Shown here: one piece after another, positions 46,247-54,882 of the stretch | Layout: every line of letters starts with the position of its first letter | How positions within the stretch are numbered: the first letter of the stretch is position 1 | Origin: Phyllobacterium endophyticum | Lineage (GTDB): Bacteria > Pseudomonadota > Alphaproteobacteria > Rhizobiales > Rhizobiaceae | DNA length: 64,000 bases | Assembly (NCBI RefSeq): GCF_003010935.1 | Contig: NZ_PGGN01000006.1 | Location: forward strand, 62,001-126,000 | Direction: 5' to 3' | Notes under the pieces: generated by a model | What the model was told of the DNA's origin: nothing | Seen by the model: only the letters and a program-made list of their open reading frames with translations | Databases searched by the model: none | Translations under genes and position numbers: made by a program

Positions 46247-46906
46247 TCAGGTGGGCCAGACGGACTGAAGTTTCTCGCCTGACAAAATCCTGTCGCGGGC
46301 AGTAGCTTCATTTTTCCCCAGTGCGTCGGCAGCCTCGGCCACGTCGCGGAGCCGATCTTTCGGGATAGCGATAACTCCATCGATGTCTCCGAAGATGATG
46401 TCACCGGGGCGTACCGTAACCCGCCCGATATTTACTGGCACCTGTGACTGCTTTGGTTCCTTCTTGCCTGTGACTCCCACCGGGCTGGACAACGTTCCGA
46501 ACAACGGATATCCGAGCGCGCGAACCTGTGCCAAGTCGCGTACAGTGCCGTTGACGATAGTGGCCGCTGCTCCGCGCGTTTTGGCGCCGGAACTCATGAG
46601 CTCACCGGAACACGAACCTGGCGCACAGGATGCTTCGCATACGAGGATCCCTCCTTCGGGGGTATGGTCGATGGCGTGGTGATAGACGTCCTGTGGCTCG
46701 CCCTTTCGGTCTGACACTTCGAAGAGCACGGTCACTGCTGGTCCGCAGACCACCTCGCCTGCCCCAAGTGAGCCGAGCAGCGAAATACCCTCCAGATGTC
46801 CCCATAGGCCGAGATGCTCCATGCTGTCATGCACATCACCAGAATACCATTTCTTGAGTCGTGAAATGGAATCCCAGTCGGTGTCGGAGTAATCAAAATC
46901 AGGCAT
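46247..46906 (-). CDS. RraA family protein (HMG/CHA aldolase-like)
   Basis: The 219-residue protein has the RraA-fold pattern: a VHDSMEHLGLWGHL segment near the N-terminus, GPAVTVLFEV, a glycine-rich SSGAKTRGAAATIVNGTVRDL with the Arg-Asp pair of class II aldolases, and GDIIFGDIDGVIAIPKDR. Members include 4-hydroxy-4-methyl-2-oxoglutarate/CHA aldolases and RraA RNase E inhibitors; in a catabolic cluster the aldolase sense is preferred. AAGGA stands 8 bases before the ATG at 46906; ATG 46912 is possible. It overlaps the end of the GntR gene. Confidence 0.85.
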   Translation of the reverse strand: MPDFDYSDTDWDSISRLKKWYSGDVHDSMEHLGLWGHLEGISLLGSLGAGEVVCGPAVTVLFEVSDRKGEPQDVYHHAIDHTPEGGILVCEASCAPGSCSGELMSSGAKTRGAAATIVNGTVRDLAQVRALGYPLFGTLSSPVGVTGKKEPKQSQVPVNIGRVTVRPGDIIFGDIDGVIAIPKDRLRDVAEAADALGKNEATARDRILSGEKLQSVWPT

Positions 46907-47663
46907 TCTCATTGTCCTTGTTCTTAGCGTTTTCGATCGCCACGCGGAGATAAGCGGCGCTATTATCTATCTGGGCCCGCATGAGCTCTTTTGCGCCCTT
47001 TTCGTCGCGGTTTTGGATCATCGCGAAGATATCGGCATGCTCCGCATAGGCGGCCGCCAGCGACTTGCTCGGCACTCGACTGGTGACCCGGATGACCTCG
47101 GTTATGAGGCCGTAGAGGTTGTCATAGAATACAGAGAGAATTTCGTTATCTGTGGAATGTACCAGCGCCAGATGGAACGCAGCATCCGCCTCGGTGAAGC
47201 CAATGAAGTCGCCCTTGTCTCTGGCCACACGCATCGCATCGAGTGCTGCCTCGACCTCAGTATTGGCCGGCGTCTCTTTGGCTGTCAGAAGCCCAACGAC
47301 CTCTGTCTCGATCATGCGTCGTACCACCATCAGCTGGATCAAGTACTGAGGATCGGTGGAAAACAGCTGACGCACGGTAATGGCCAAGGTGCCGAGATAC
47401 TCGCTAACGTCGTCGCGCACCACAATCGTGCGCTCGCCGTGCCGGCGTCGGACGAGACCTTTCGTCTCAAGAATTTGTATAGCCTCGCGCACTGAGCGCG
47501 TGGAGACACCAAATGCACGGGCGATTTCACCCTCCGACGGAAGGCGCTCCCCAATCGATAACCGGCCAGACATGATCTGGGCTTCGAGTGAACCGGCTAC
47601 CGACGAGTGGAGCCTGTCGCGGGCTCTCATCTGCTCGGGCGGTGTCTGTTCGTGGCGTGGCAT
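46899..47663 (-). CDS. GntR-family (FadR/FCD type) transcriptional regulator
   Basis: The 254-residue protein has an N-terminal winged HTH (GERLPSEGEIARAFGVSTRSVREAIQILETKGLVRRRHG) and a helical FCD ligand domain with a metal-binding-type RRMIETEVV, DAAFHLALVHST and YAEHADIFAMIQ pattern. GGAGG is 4 bases from the ATG at 47663. Its gene overlaps the RraA gene and is divergent from the transporter genes. A perfect palindrome at 47776-47790 is the likely operator. The effector is probably a small acid, unknown. Confidence 0.88.
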   Translation of the reverse strand: MPRHEQTPPEQMRARDRLHSSVAGSLEAQIMSGRLSIGERLPSEGEIARAFGVSTRSVREAIQILETKGLVRRRHGERTIVVRDDVSEYLGTLAITVRQLFSTDPQYLIQLMVVRRMIETEVVGLLTAKETPANTEVEAALDAMRVARDKGDFIGFTEADAAFHLALVHSTDNEILSVFYDNLYGLITEVIRVTSRVPSKSLAAAYAEHADIFAMIQNRDEKGAKELMRAQIDNSAAYLRVAIENAKNKDNENA

Positions 47664-47775
47664 GTGTCCTCCAGCAGACTTTTGAACTGAGCTTGAGCGC
47701 ACACTAAAACCATCCATTTTATAGCGCCCTTGGCATCGGGTTCGGGTCGAATAATTTCGAATGCACTTGACTGAT

Positions 47776-47790
47776 ACTTATGTCATAAGT
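47776..47790. promoter_or_regulatory. Candidate GntR operator palindrome
   Basis: ACTTATG-T-CATAAGT is a perfect 7-1-7 palindrome between the divergent gntR and transporter genes, 113 bases from the gntR start and 108 bases before the binding-protein start. FCD-type regulators bind dyads of this length. Two partial half sites (TCATATG) follow. Binding is not shown by sequence. Confidence 0.6.
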
Positions 47791-47897
47791 CATATGTCAA
47801 GAGCAAATCAAGGTACGGGCAAACTGGCGTCCACCCGAATAGATCACGTTTTAATCCTCAGGGCGCTGCTGGCCGAAGAAAAATGGGAGGAACTGGA

Positions 47898-48711
47898 ATG
47901 ATAAGAGATTACGCTCGTCGTACGGCGGTTTCATTCGGACTGGCAACAATGCTGGTTCTGTCGATTACTGCGTCATTTGCTCAAACGACTGCGGACTTGG
48001 CCAAGAAGGGCACGGTCACGATAGGCGTTCTGACGGGCATCCCGCCCTATGATACAGTTGATGCATCGGGCAACACAGACGGATTTCTGGTGGATCTTGC
48101 ACGGGAGGCGGCGAAAGCTCTTGAAGTGAAGCTGGAAGTCGTTCCGGTCAACAATGCATCGCGCGCCGCAGCGCTGGAGTCAGGTCGGGTTGATTTTCTG
48201 ATCGCACACATGACGGCGACTCCACAACGCGCCAAAACCTTTCTCATGACAAATCCCTATGGCGCCTATGAGATGCGCTTTGTTGCGGCCAAAGACATGA
48301 AGTTGACGACTCTCGACGACCTGAAAGGCAAACGCGTGTCCGTACCCAAGGGTAGCACGCAGGATGTTGCGATCAGTGGCTACGGGTATCGAAGGACTGG
48401 AAGTCGTTCGCTTCGACGATGATGCCTTGGCAATGCAAGCCTTGATCTCGGGTCAGGTCGATGCAACGGCTGCCGTGGCAGCTGTCGCCAATGACGTGAT
48501 TACCAAGCGCAAGCTGGACAACCTCGAAGTCAAAAGGGAGGTGCCTCTGTTCACGCTTTACTGGTCCATGGCGACACGCAAGGACGCGACCGAGCTTCAC
48601 CAGTGGCTGAACAACTTCATCTACTACGCCGAGGTCACAGGAAAACTCGATGAACTCCACAAAAAGTGGATCGGTACGCCCATACCCGGAGGAAAGTTGC
48701 CCACGTTCTGA
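47898..48711 (+). pseudogene. Polar amino acid ABC substrate-binding protein, frameshifted
   Basis: The first frame (to 48422) encodes a signal peptide, then KGTVTIGVLTGIPPYDTVDASGN and SRAAALESGRVDFLIAHMTATPQRAKTF, typical of family 3 amino acid binding proteins, and then changes at about 48370-48400 into an unrelated tail. The second frame, which begins inside this one, continues IEGLEVVRFDDDALAMQALISGQVDA to WIGTPIPGG, the C-terminal lobe. The two frames differ by one base, so a single frameshift (one base gained or two lost) near GATCAGTGGCTACGGG disrupts the gene. GGGAGGA precedes the ATG at 47898. The permeases and ATPase downstream are intact, so a sequencing error or recent loss are both possible. 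Confidence 0.85.
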
Positions 48712-48788
48712 TGATCCGGAAGGGTTCTGTACCCTTCGTGCACGGTCCGGCGCCTTTTAAGCCGGTCCGGGCACCCCAGGAGAGTTTC

Positions 48789-49508
48789 ATGGCATACGAG
48801 ATGAATTTCACGCCCGTCTTCGCGCGGACGCCCGAGCTGATCAGCGGCACGATCGACACCATTGTCCTTTCCGGCCAATCGATTGTCATCGGTTTGACGA
48901 TCGGACTGGCAGTATCGATACTGCGCGTGGACGGGCCGAAATGGGCTGCGGCAGCGAGCGCAGGATACGTGGAGGCGTTCCGGAATACGCCGCTTCTCGT
49001 ACAGCTCTTCCTGTTGTTCTTTGGGCTCCCCTATATCGGCATCCGTCTTAGTGCGGATCACGCGGCGATCCTGGCGATCTCATTGAACCTCGGAGCCTAT
49101 TCTGCGGAAATTTTTCGCGCAGGTTTGCTAGCGATCCCCAAGACGCAGATCGAGGCAGGATTGGCGCTGGGCCTCTCACGACTGCAGGTCATGCGATACG
49201 TGGTCATCATTCCGGCGCTCCGCGTGATCTATCCCGCCCTTACCGGACAGCTTACGTTGACGCTTCTTGGAACGTCGATTGCTTCGGCAATATCGGCTAC
49301 CGAATTGACGCTGGCCGGCGCCAAGATCGAGTCGCAAACCTTTCGAAGCCTCGAGACTTTCCTCGTCCTTGCGGCCATTTACATCTCGATTACCTTCGCT
49401 TTCCGGCTACTCTACTGGATCGTCGGTCTCTGGTTGTTCCGCCGAAGTGTGCCGAAAACGGGATCGGCAGTAGCTACACTCAGCCTGCCTCGGGAGGCTG
49501 AAACATGA
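48789..49508 (+). CDS. Amino acid ABC transporter permease (first)
   Basis: The 239-residue HisM/GlnP-type permease has about five membrane segments, with the EAFRNTPLLVQLF motif near the N-terminus and the SAEIFRAGLLAIPKTQIEAGLALGLSRLQVM EAA loop that contacts the ATPase. AGGAGAG precedes the ATG at 48789. It overlaps the next permease by four bases (ATGA). With the ABC permease pair and ATPase it forms a polar-amino-acid-type importer. Confidence 0.9.
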   Translation: MAYEMNFTPVFARTPELISGTIDTIVLSGQSIVIGLTIGLAVSILRVDGPKWAAAASAGYVEAFRNTPLLVQLFLLFFGLPYIGIRLSADHAAILAISLNLGAYSAEIFRAGLLAIPKTQIEAGLALGLSRLQVMRYVVIIPALRVIYPALTGQLTLTLLGTSIASAISATELTLAGAKIESQTFRSLETFLVLAAIYISITFAFRLLYWIVGLWLFRRSVPKTGSAVATLSLPREAET

Positions 49509-50161
49509 TCCAGTCATTCGGATGGCAAAGTGTACAATTCCTGTTCCACGGGTTGATCTGGACGGTCGGGCTTTCGGTGTGCACGTTTGTCTGCGGCGGC
49601 ATCTTCGGGCTGATCTTTGCGCTCGCTCGTGCTCTCGGGCCTCGATGGCTGCAATTGATAGTCGCCGGATATATCCAGCTCGTTCAGGCCACGCCATTGC
49701 TGATCCTGATCTTCCTGGCCTTTTATGGATTGAGCTTTGCCGGGTTTTATTTTCCGCCACTCGCAGCAGCGGCCATATCGCTCAGCATCTATGCGACGGC
49801 GTTTCTTGCCGATATCTGGCGCGGCTGCATCGAGGCGATACCGCGGACCCAATGGGAAGCTGCCGATGCTTTGGCGCTGAGCAGAATCCAGCGTTTGCGA
49901 TACGTGATCTTGCCCCAGGCTTTCCGCATTGCCCTTGGACCGACTGTCGGGTTCATGGTCCAGATCGTCAAGAACACGTCCGTCACAGCGCTCATCGGCT
50001 TCGTCGAACTGACCCGGGCGGGCCAGCTTCTGAATAACATGACGTTTCAACCCTTCCACGTCTTCCTTACGGTCGCAGCATTCTACTTTGCCGTTTGCTA
50101 CCCGCTCTCGTGGTGGAGTGAAAAACTCAAGGAGAGAAAAAGTGCCGGCCCTGCGCATTGA
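49505..50161 (+). CDS. Amino acid ABC transporter permease (second)
   Basis: The 218-residue permease has five membrane segments, the YIQLVQATPLLILIF start of the transporter domain and the EAA loop ADIWRGCIEAIPRTQWEAADALALSRIQ. It forms a heterodimer with the preceding permease. The first start overlaps the previous gene. Its end overlaps the ATPase gene start. Confidence 0.9.
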   Translation: MIQSFGWQSVQFLFHGLIWTVGLSVCTFVCGGIFGLIFALARALGPRWLQLIVAGYIQLVQATPLLILIFLAFYGLSFAGFYFPPLAAAAISLSIYATAFLADIWRGCIEAIPRTQWEAADALALSRIQRLRYVILPQAFRIALGPTVGFMVQIVKNTSVTALIGFVELTRAGQLLNNMTFQPFHVFLTVAAFYFAVCYPLSWWSEKLKERKSAGPAH

Positions 50162-50873
50162 AAACCTCAAGAAATCCTACGGTACAGTACCGGTGCTCAA
50201 GGGCATCAACCTCGCTGTTGAAAACGGCGATGTTGTTGCAGTGATCGGTCGTTCCGGATCGGGTAAGAGCACCATGCTTCGCTGCATCAACGGCCTCGAG
50301 CCCTTTCAGGAAGGTTCGATCGTGGTAGCCGGCCATCGGCTGGACCAATCCAGAGCCAACCTGCGCGATCTGCGCAAGGAGGTCGGCATGGTTTTTCAGA
50401 GCTACAATCTTTTTCCGCATCTGTCCGTAGCCGAGAACATCATGCTCGCCCCCCGGGTGGTCAAAGGACTGCCCCGTGATCAGCGGGAATTGCTTGTAAG
50501 AGACGTTCTTTCCCGTGTCGGGCTGGCTGAAAAGGCAAGTGCCTATCCGGATGAACTGTCGGGCGGACAACAACAGCGCGTGGCCATCGCTCGTTCGCTG
50601 GCGATGAAACCGAAGGTCATGCTGTTTGACGAGGTAACATCGGCGCTTGATCCGGAACTCACCGGCGAGGTGCTGAAGACGATCGCCGAACTCGCAGAGG
50701 CGGGCATGACCATGGTTCTGGTGACGCACGAAATGGGCTTCGCCCGCCGCGTCGCCACACGAACTGTGTTCATGCATGAGGGAAAGATCTGGGAAGAAGG
50801 ACCGTCTGCACAGATCTTCGCTCATCCCGCCACACCCGAACTACGAAGCTTCATCGCAACAGACTTGAAGTGA
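50142..50873 (+). CDS. Amino acid ABC transporter ATP-binding protein
   Basis: The 243-residue ATPase has Walker A GRSGSGKST, Q-loop FQSYNLFPH, signature ELSGGQQQR, Walker B VMLFDEVTSALD and H-loop VTHEM, as in HisP/GlnQ-type subunits. The GTG at 50142 is chosen because AAGGAGAG lies ahead of it; it overlaps the permease end by 20 bases. It completes the importer. The stop is 54 bases before the aldolase start. Confidence 0.92.
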   Translation: MPALRIENLKKSYGTVPVLKGINLAVENGDVVAVIGRSGSGKSTMLRCINGLEPFQEGSIVVAGHRLDQSRANLRDLRKEVGMVFQSYNLFPHLSVAENIMLAPRVVKGLPRDQRELLVRDVLSRVGLAEKASAYPDELSGGQQQRVAIARSLAMKPKVMLFDEVTSALDPELTGEVLKTIAELAEAGMTMVLVTHEMGFARRVATRTVFMHEGKIWEEGPSAQIFAHPATPELRSFIATDLK

Positions 50874-50926
50874 CGTTGCGCAATCAACAGGGCGGTGATG
50901 TGACCGCCCGAACAAGGAGTAGAAAT

Positions 50927-51736
50927 TTGCCCGGACCGCAAAATTCCAAACTGAGAGAGAAACTTGAGCGCGGTGAAGCCACATTCGGCGCGACATTCTA
51001 CACCGGCTCGACTGTAGCGATCGAAGCGGCGGCGAATTGGGGGCTGGATTTTGCCTTCATCGATGCCGAACACACCCCGGTCAACGTCGACGCGCATATG
51101 GAAAAGCTGATTCTTGCTGCATTGCTGGCAGGCATAGCGCCATTGGTGCGGGTGCGAGGCACCAATGAATGGGATATTCGCAAGTCACTGGAATTCGGCG
51201 CGACCGGCGTGATCGTCCCGCAAGTCGGTACAGCCGATCAGGCGCGCGCTATCATCCGTGCCGCCAAGTTCCCGCCTTACGGGCGGCGCGGCGGAGATTC
51301 GAGTTGTCGGGCGGCGGGGTTTGGTGGTCCAGGCTTTCAATGGTCGGCCTATATGGAACATGAGAATGCCACCCGGCTCGTGATACCGATGGCCGAAAGC
51401 TATGAATTCTTCGACAACATCGACGAGATCCTCGATGTCGAAGGTATCGACGTCATCAACTTCGGACCCGCCGATTACTCGATTTCACGCCAGATATCGA
51501 TCGACTATTCCATGGCGCATCCGGAGGTCGAGGAAAAGCTCGCAGAACTGATTGAGAAATCTCACGCACGCGGCATCAAGGTCATGGCTCCCTGCATTCC
51601 TCCGGTAGCTGAGAACGTATCGGCGCTTAAGAAGAAGGGCGTGGACATGATCATCATGGGCAATGACGTGCTGTTCCTCAATGAAGGTTGCCGCCGCGCC
51701 CGTGAAGCCATCGATACTGCCGCCAAACCGGCTTGA
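50927..51736 (+). CDS. HpcH/HpaI family aldolase
   Basis: The roughly 269-residue protein belongs to the class II HpcH/HpaI aldolase family, which cleaves 2-oxo-4-hydroxy acids such as HHED to pyruvate or oxamate plus an aldehyde. Landmarks are FIDAEHTPV (metal/phosphate His-Asp-Glu area), the VRVRG arginine, GATGVIVPQVG, and NFGPADYS. The start is taken at TTG 50927, preceded by AAGGAGT; a GTG at 50870 is also possible and would add 19 residues. It is downstream of the ABC genes and followed by an SDR gene. Confidence 0.88.
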   Translation: MPGPQNSKLREKLERGEATFGATFYTGSTVAIEAAANWGLDFAFIDAEHTPVNVDAHMEKLILAALLAGIAPLVRVRGTNEWDIRKSLEFGATGVIVPQVGTADQARAIIRAAKFPPYGRRGGDSSCRAAGFGGPGFQWSAYMEHENATRLVIPMAESYEFFDNIDEILDVEGIDVINFGPADYSISRQISIDYSMAHPEVEEKLAELIEKSHARGIKVMAPCIPPVAENVSALKKKGVDMIIMGNDVLFLNEGCRRAREAIDTAAKPA

Positions 51737-51767
51737 ACATATCCAGACGAAGACCAAGGAAAAACAT

Positions 51768-52586
51768 ATGAAAGACCCATTCGACATTACCGGACGTGTT
51801 GCTGTTGTCACGGGTGGCCTGGGCCAACTAGGTACGCAGTTCACAAAATCCCTGGCGGAAGCCGGAGCGAAGGTTGCGATTTTCAGCCGCCGTCCCTTTA
51901 GCCACGAACAGCTTTCCGAGAAATTTCCAGGGCTGACGGACAGTATTCGTGTCTATGAGGCAAGCGTTACAGACAAAACCGCACTTGAAACTGCTACCGA
52001 GCGTCTGGTGTCGGAGTGGGGCGTACCACACATTCTTGTCAACAATGCCGGGATAGATTCCAAACCGGACGGATCTGCCGAGCAGAACGCGCCATTCGAA
52101 AGATATCCGCAAAAGTACTGGGACGAGATCATCGATACAAACTTGACCGGAGTCATGCTGACAAGCCAGGTCGTCGGCAGCAGGATGGCCGAAGAAGGTA
52201 GAGGATCGATTATCAACATAGGTTCGATCTACGGCCTCGTTTCGCCCAATCAGGCCCTTTATGCCTATCGTGAAAAACGGGATGGTGTTCCCTTCGTCAA
52301 GGCGATCTCCTATGCCGCCTCGAAGTCCGGGCTGATCAACATGACGCGGTATCTCGGGACCTATTGGGGTACCAAAAAGGTGCGAGTGAACCTGATATCG
52401 TTCGGCGGCGTCAAAACGGCAAGTTTTGACAAAGAGTTTATCGAAGCATTCCTGGAACGTGTACCAATGGGCCGACAGGCCGAGATCGACGAGTATAATG
52501 GCGTCATCAGGTTTCTGGCCTCGGATGCGTCTTCCTATATGACCGGGTCCAACGTTGTCGTCGATGGGGGGTTCACCGCCTGGTAG
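51768..52586 (+). CDS. SDR-family oxidoreductase
   Basis: The 272-residue NAD(P)-dependent enzyme has the Rossmann motif VVTGGLGQLG, the structural NNAG motif VNNAGID, the catalytic Ser-Tyr-Lys area SIYGLVSPNQALYAY...SYAASKSG and a C-terminal TGSNVVVDGG. It probably oxidises or reduces an alcohol/ketone in the same pathway as the aldolase. The ATG at 51768 has AAGGAAA before it. The cluster substrate is unknown. Confidence 0.9.
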   Translation: MKDPFDITGRVAVVTGGLGQLGTQFTKSLAEAGAKVAIFSRRPFSHEQLSEKFPGLTDSIRVYEASVTDKTALETATERLVSEWGVPHILVNNAGIDSKPDGSAEQNAPFERYPQKYWDEIIDTNLTGVMLTSQVVGSRMAEEGRGSIINIGSIYGLVSPNQALYAYREKRDGVPFVKAISYAASKSGLINMTRYLGTYWGTKKVRVNLISFGGVKTASFDKEFIEAFLERVPMGRQAEIDEYNGVIRFLASDASSYMTGSNVVVDGGFTAW

Positions 52587-52599
52587 ACTTGTCGCTCAC

Positions 52600-52631
52600 C
52601 CGTTCGCGCCGGACTGTACCGGCGCGAACGG
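52600..52631. other. Strong 13-bp hairpin after the SDR gene
   Basis: CCGTTCGCGCCGG and CCGGCGCGAACGG pair perfectly across ACTGTA. There is no T-run after it, so it may be an mRNA-end stabiliser or a REP-like element, not a classical terminator. Confidence 0.6.
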
Positions 52632-52742
52632 CCAGCCAATTGGAACAGGTGGGGGCCTTTACTCCCACTCTTTCGATGCTCTGCACCTGGGATTTGGCCG
52701 GCGCAGATCGCCGCGCGCGACACGTCTGTCAAATTGCAAAGA

Positions 52743-52768
52743 CCCCCTCAATCAAGGGGAGGTTTTTT
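52743..52768 (+). terminator. Possible terminator of the catabolic operon, within batD 3' end
   Basis: CCCCT-CAATCA-AGGGG followed by AGG and TTTTTT on the + strand is a short intrinsic-terminator-like hairpin. It overlaps the stop codon and last codons of the opposite-strand batD gene. Confidence 0.45.
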
Positions 52769-54046
52769 GTCAATCAGCTGCCCGACAATGTTGGTAAGCG
52801 CGGACCTGTCAGCTTGCTGTTTGCCGAACACGATCGACTCCAGGTTTCCAATTGCAGATGGAGAATGCCGCACGCTCTGGAGCTGCCGCTGCAACTGCCA
52901 TATTCGCGCCGCATCGCCATTTTGCGCAGCGTGCTTCATGCGAAGGCCTGCTCTATAGGCTTGCGAGCGTTGGGAGAGTTTCGCGACTTCCTCCCGGAAT
53001 TGTTTTGAACACACAGTCAAAGTTGCGATCAGAGCAGCAAAAAAGGCAATTACAATTAGAATCTGGTCGACAGAGACCAGGCTACGCCCACTACCGGGCA
53101 TCCCGACGATACCAAGCGACTGTTCCATATCCGCAAGTGTCGGTCCGGTATCCTTCAATGCGACGGTGCGACCCGGAATAACGATGCGTTGCATGGCGTT
53201 GACGTCTGTATTGTACCAAGGGATTTCAATTGCAGGAAGTGTTGCTTGATCGCCGGTAACCGGACGGATTGTCCAGGAATAGGTGACTGATGAAATCGGA
53301 CCTTCTCTGCCTTCGACGATCCTATAGGGGCCGGGCTTTTTGGGCTCCAGAACATGCTTCAGCGGTTTGCCCAGCCCAATGGCGGTTTTTCGCACTGGGA
53401 CCGCCGGAACAACGATCAATCCGGGCACCTTGATGTCAGGGCGTGGTGGCAGCTGGTCATCGGTTACGCCGACGCCGGTTATGGTGATGGACCTCTTGAC
53501 CGATTGTCCGATATCGATGTCACTGGGATCGTCACTCCAGTCATCGGTTGCAACGACGCTGTGGGCAGCAAGCCACCAGGAACTCGCGTCAGTCGGCACC
53601 GGAGCGACCCGAATGGTGACAGGTTCAGTTTGAATGACGGTCGATATCCGGGCTCCACTCCTGTCGATATAAGTGAGATTCTGTATGAACGGCGGTATGA
53701 CGAGATTACCGCTGCGCTGGGCAAAGACGGCGATGACCTGCTGGAAGCCGCGTACTTGCGAGCCGTTTTCAACCGAGTCGGACCATTCATCTTTCCCAAT
53801 GAGCATCCAACGGAAACCCTCGAGCGCAGGTTGCTCCGTTTTGGCGAGTGCTACCGGTCTCGTATAGATGCCCCGGAGCCTCAACAGGATCATCTCCTGC
53901 ACGAAGGGCGGTCGGGCCAATTGGTCGACATCCACCCAAATATGTCCCGCTGGCTTGGGCCGATCTTGCGCTTGCGCCATGGTTCCCGTCAGGAAGCATG
54001 TTGCGATCACTAGGAACATGTTTGCCATTCTAGTCAGGATCACCAT
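52748..54046 (-). CDS. batD: BatD-like protein
   Basis: The 432-residue protein has an N-terminal signal/membrane segment (MFLVIATCFLTGTMAQA), a large periplasmic domain with QPVTIRVA-type repeats and one C-terminal membrane segment (ILIVIAFFAALIATLTV) followed by a cytoplasmic tail. This is the BatD layout. It is the last gene of the Bat operon. The ATG at 54046 overlaps the BatC-like gene end by seven bases and is preceded by AAGGA. BatD is thought to help aerotolerance, with VWA partners, by an unproven mechanism. Confidence 0.82.
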   Translation of the reverse strand: MVILTRMANMFLVIATCFLTGTMAQAQDRPKPAGHIWVDVDQLARPPFVQEMILLRLRGIYTRPVALAKTEQPALEGFRWMLIGKDEWSDSVENGSQVRGFQQVIAVFAQRSGNLVIPPFIQNLTYIDRSGARISTVIQTEPVTIRVAPVPTDASSWWLAAHSVVATDDWSDDPSDIDIGQSVKRSITITGVGVTDDQLPPRPDIKVPGLIVVPAVPVRKTAIGLGKPLKHVLEPKKPGPYRIVEGREGPISSVTYSWTIRPVTGDQATLPAIEIPWYNTDVNAMQRIVIPGRTVALKDTGPTLADMEQSLGIVGMPGSGRSLVSVDQILIVIAFFAALIATLTVCSKQFREEVAKLSQRSQAYRAGLRMKHAAQNGDAARIWQLQRQLQSVRHSPSAIGNLESIVFGKQQADRSALTNIVGQLIDKKPPLD

Positions 54047-54882
54047 AGCGAATCCTTCGACTGAACGGCGGTGCCTCTTTCCTGCCGTTGCTTGTGCTCG
54101 GCAGAGATTCGCAGCTGCAGGAACCTGATTGGGTCGTCGGGAATCTGCGTTAGCCATTGCAACGTCGCCTGTTCAGTTTCAATCTCAGCTTCAAGCGGGT
54201 TCTGCTCCGGCTTGCTGTCGTCGACACTGGCGCGTGTGGTTTGCCCGCCATTCTTGCCGGAATTGCCTCCGCTATCCGTCGCCGATCCCTTCGATGATCC
54301 CTTTCCGGCTTCAAGTTCGCTGTTCTGCGCGTCGCCTCGTCGGTCCACTTTGCTGCTGCCCGCCATTTGAGCGTTGCCTGCGGCTTCGCGCTGCCCGGCC
54401 ATTCCATCACCAGATGTGGACTTCGTTCCTGTGTCATCCTCCGAGCTCTTGTTTTCGCCGCCCTGTTTTTCCTTGGCGGCCGTCGAGTTCGCAAGTCCGG
54501 CTGCGGACTTATTGGTTCCCTTTCCCGCTTCCATCAGAGATCGGACGAGCTGACGATTGGCGTATGCTGCGCTGTCATTAGGATTGCGCTTGAGGGCGAT
54601 ATCATATGCCTCCATGGCCAATGCGAGTTTGCCGGCGCGCGCAAAGGCATTGCCGAGATTATAGGCTGCTTCGGCGCTACGGGTCGTCTGAAAAGCCGCG
54701 GTGGCGGACTTGTAATCGCCGGCTCGGTAATACGCGACACCGCGCCATGCCGGGTCGGCAAGCATGTGGGCCGCCAGAGCCGGATAACCTGCCGAAAGCA
54801 TCAGGCGACCAGCTCTGTCATTCGATACAAGCACAAGCATCAGGCATATCAGCAGGAGGAGTGCAACGGATAATCTTGTCAT
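54040..54882 (-). CDS. batC: BatC-like TPR protein
   Basis: The 280-residue protein has an N-terminal membrane segment, TPR-like repeats (YYRAGDYKSATAAFQTTRSAEAAYNLGNAFARAGKLALAMEAYDIALKRNPNDSAAYANRQLV, about residues 48-113) and then about 120 residues of low-complexity Gly/Ser/Lys/Asp sequence. A TPR protein of this form between two VWA proteins and BatD fits BatC. It starts within the last bases of the BatB-like gene (ATGA overlap). Function is by operon context. Confidence 0.82.
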   Translation of the reverse strand: MTRLSVALLLLICLMLVLVSNDRAGRLMLSAGYPALAAHMLADPAWRGVAYYRAGDYKSATAAFQTTRSAEAAYNLGNAFARAGKLALAMEAYDIALKRNPNDSAAYANRQLVRSLMEAGKGTNKSAAGLANSTAAKEKQGGENKSSEDDTGTKSTSGDGMAGQREAAGNAQMAGSSKVDRRGDAQNSELEAGKGSSKGSATDSGGNSGKNGGQTTRASVDDSKPEQNPLEAEIETEQATLQWLTQIPDDPIRFLQLRISAEHKQRQERGTAVQSKDSLW

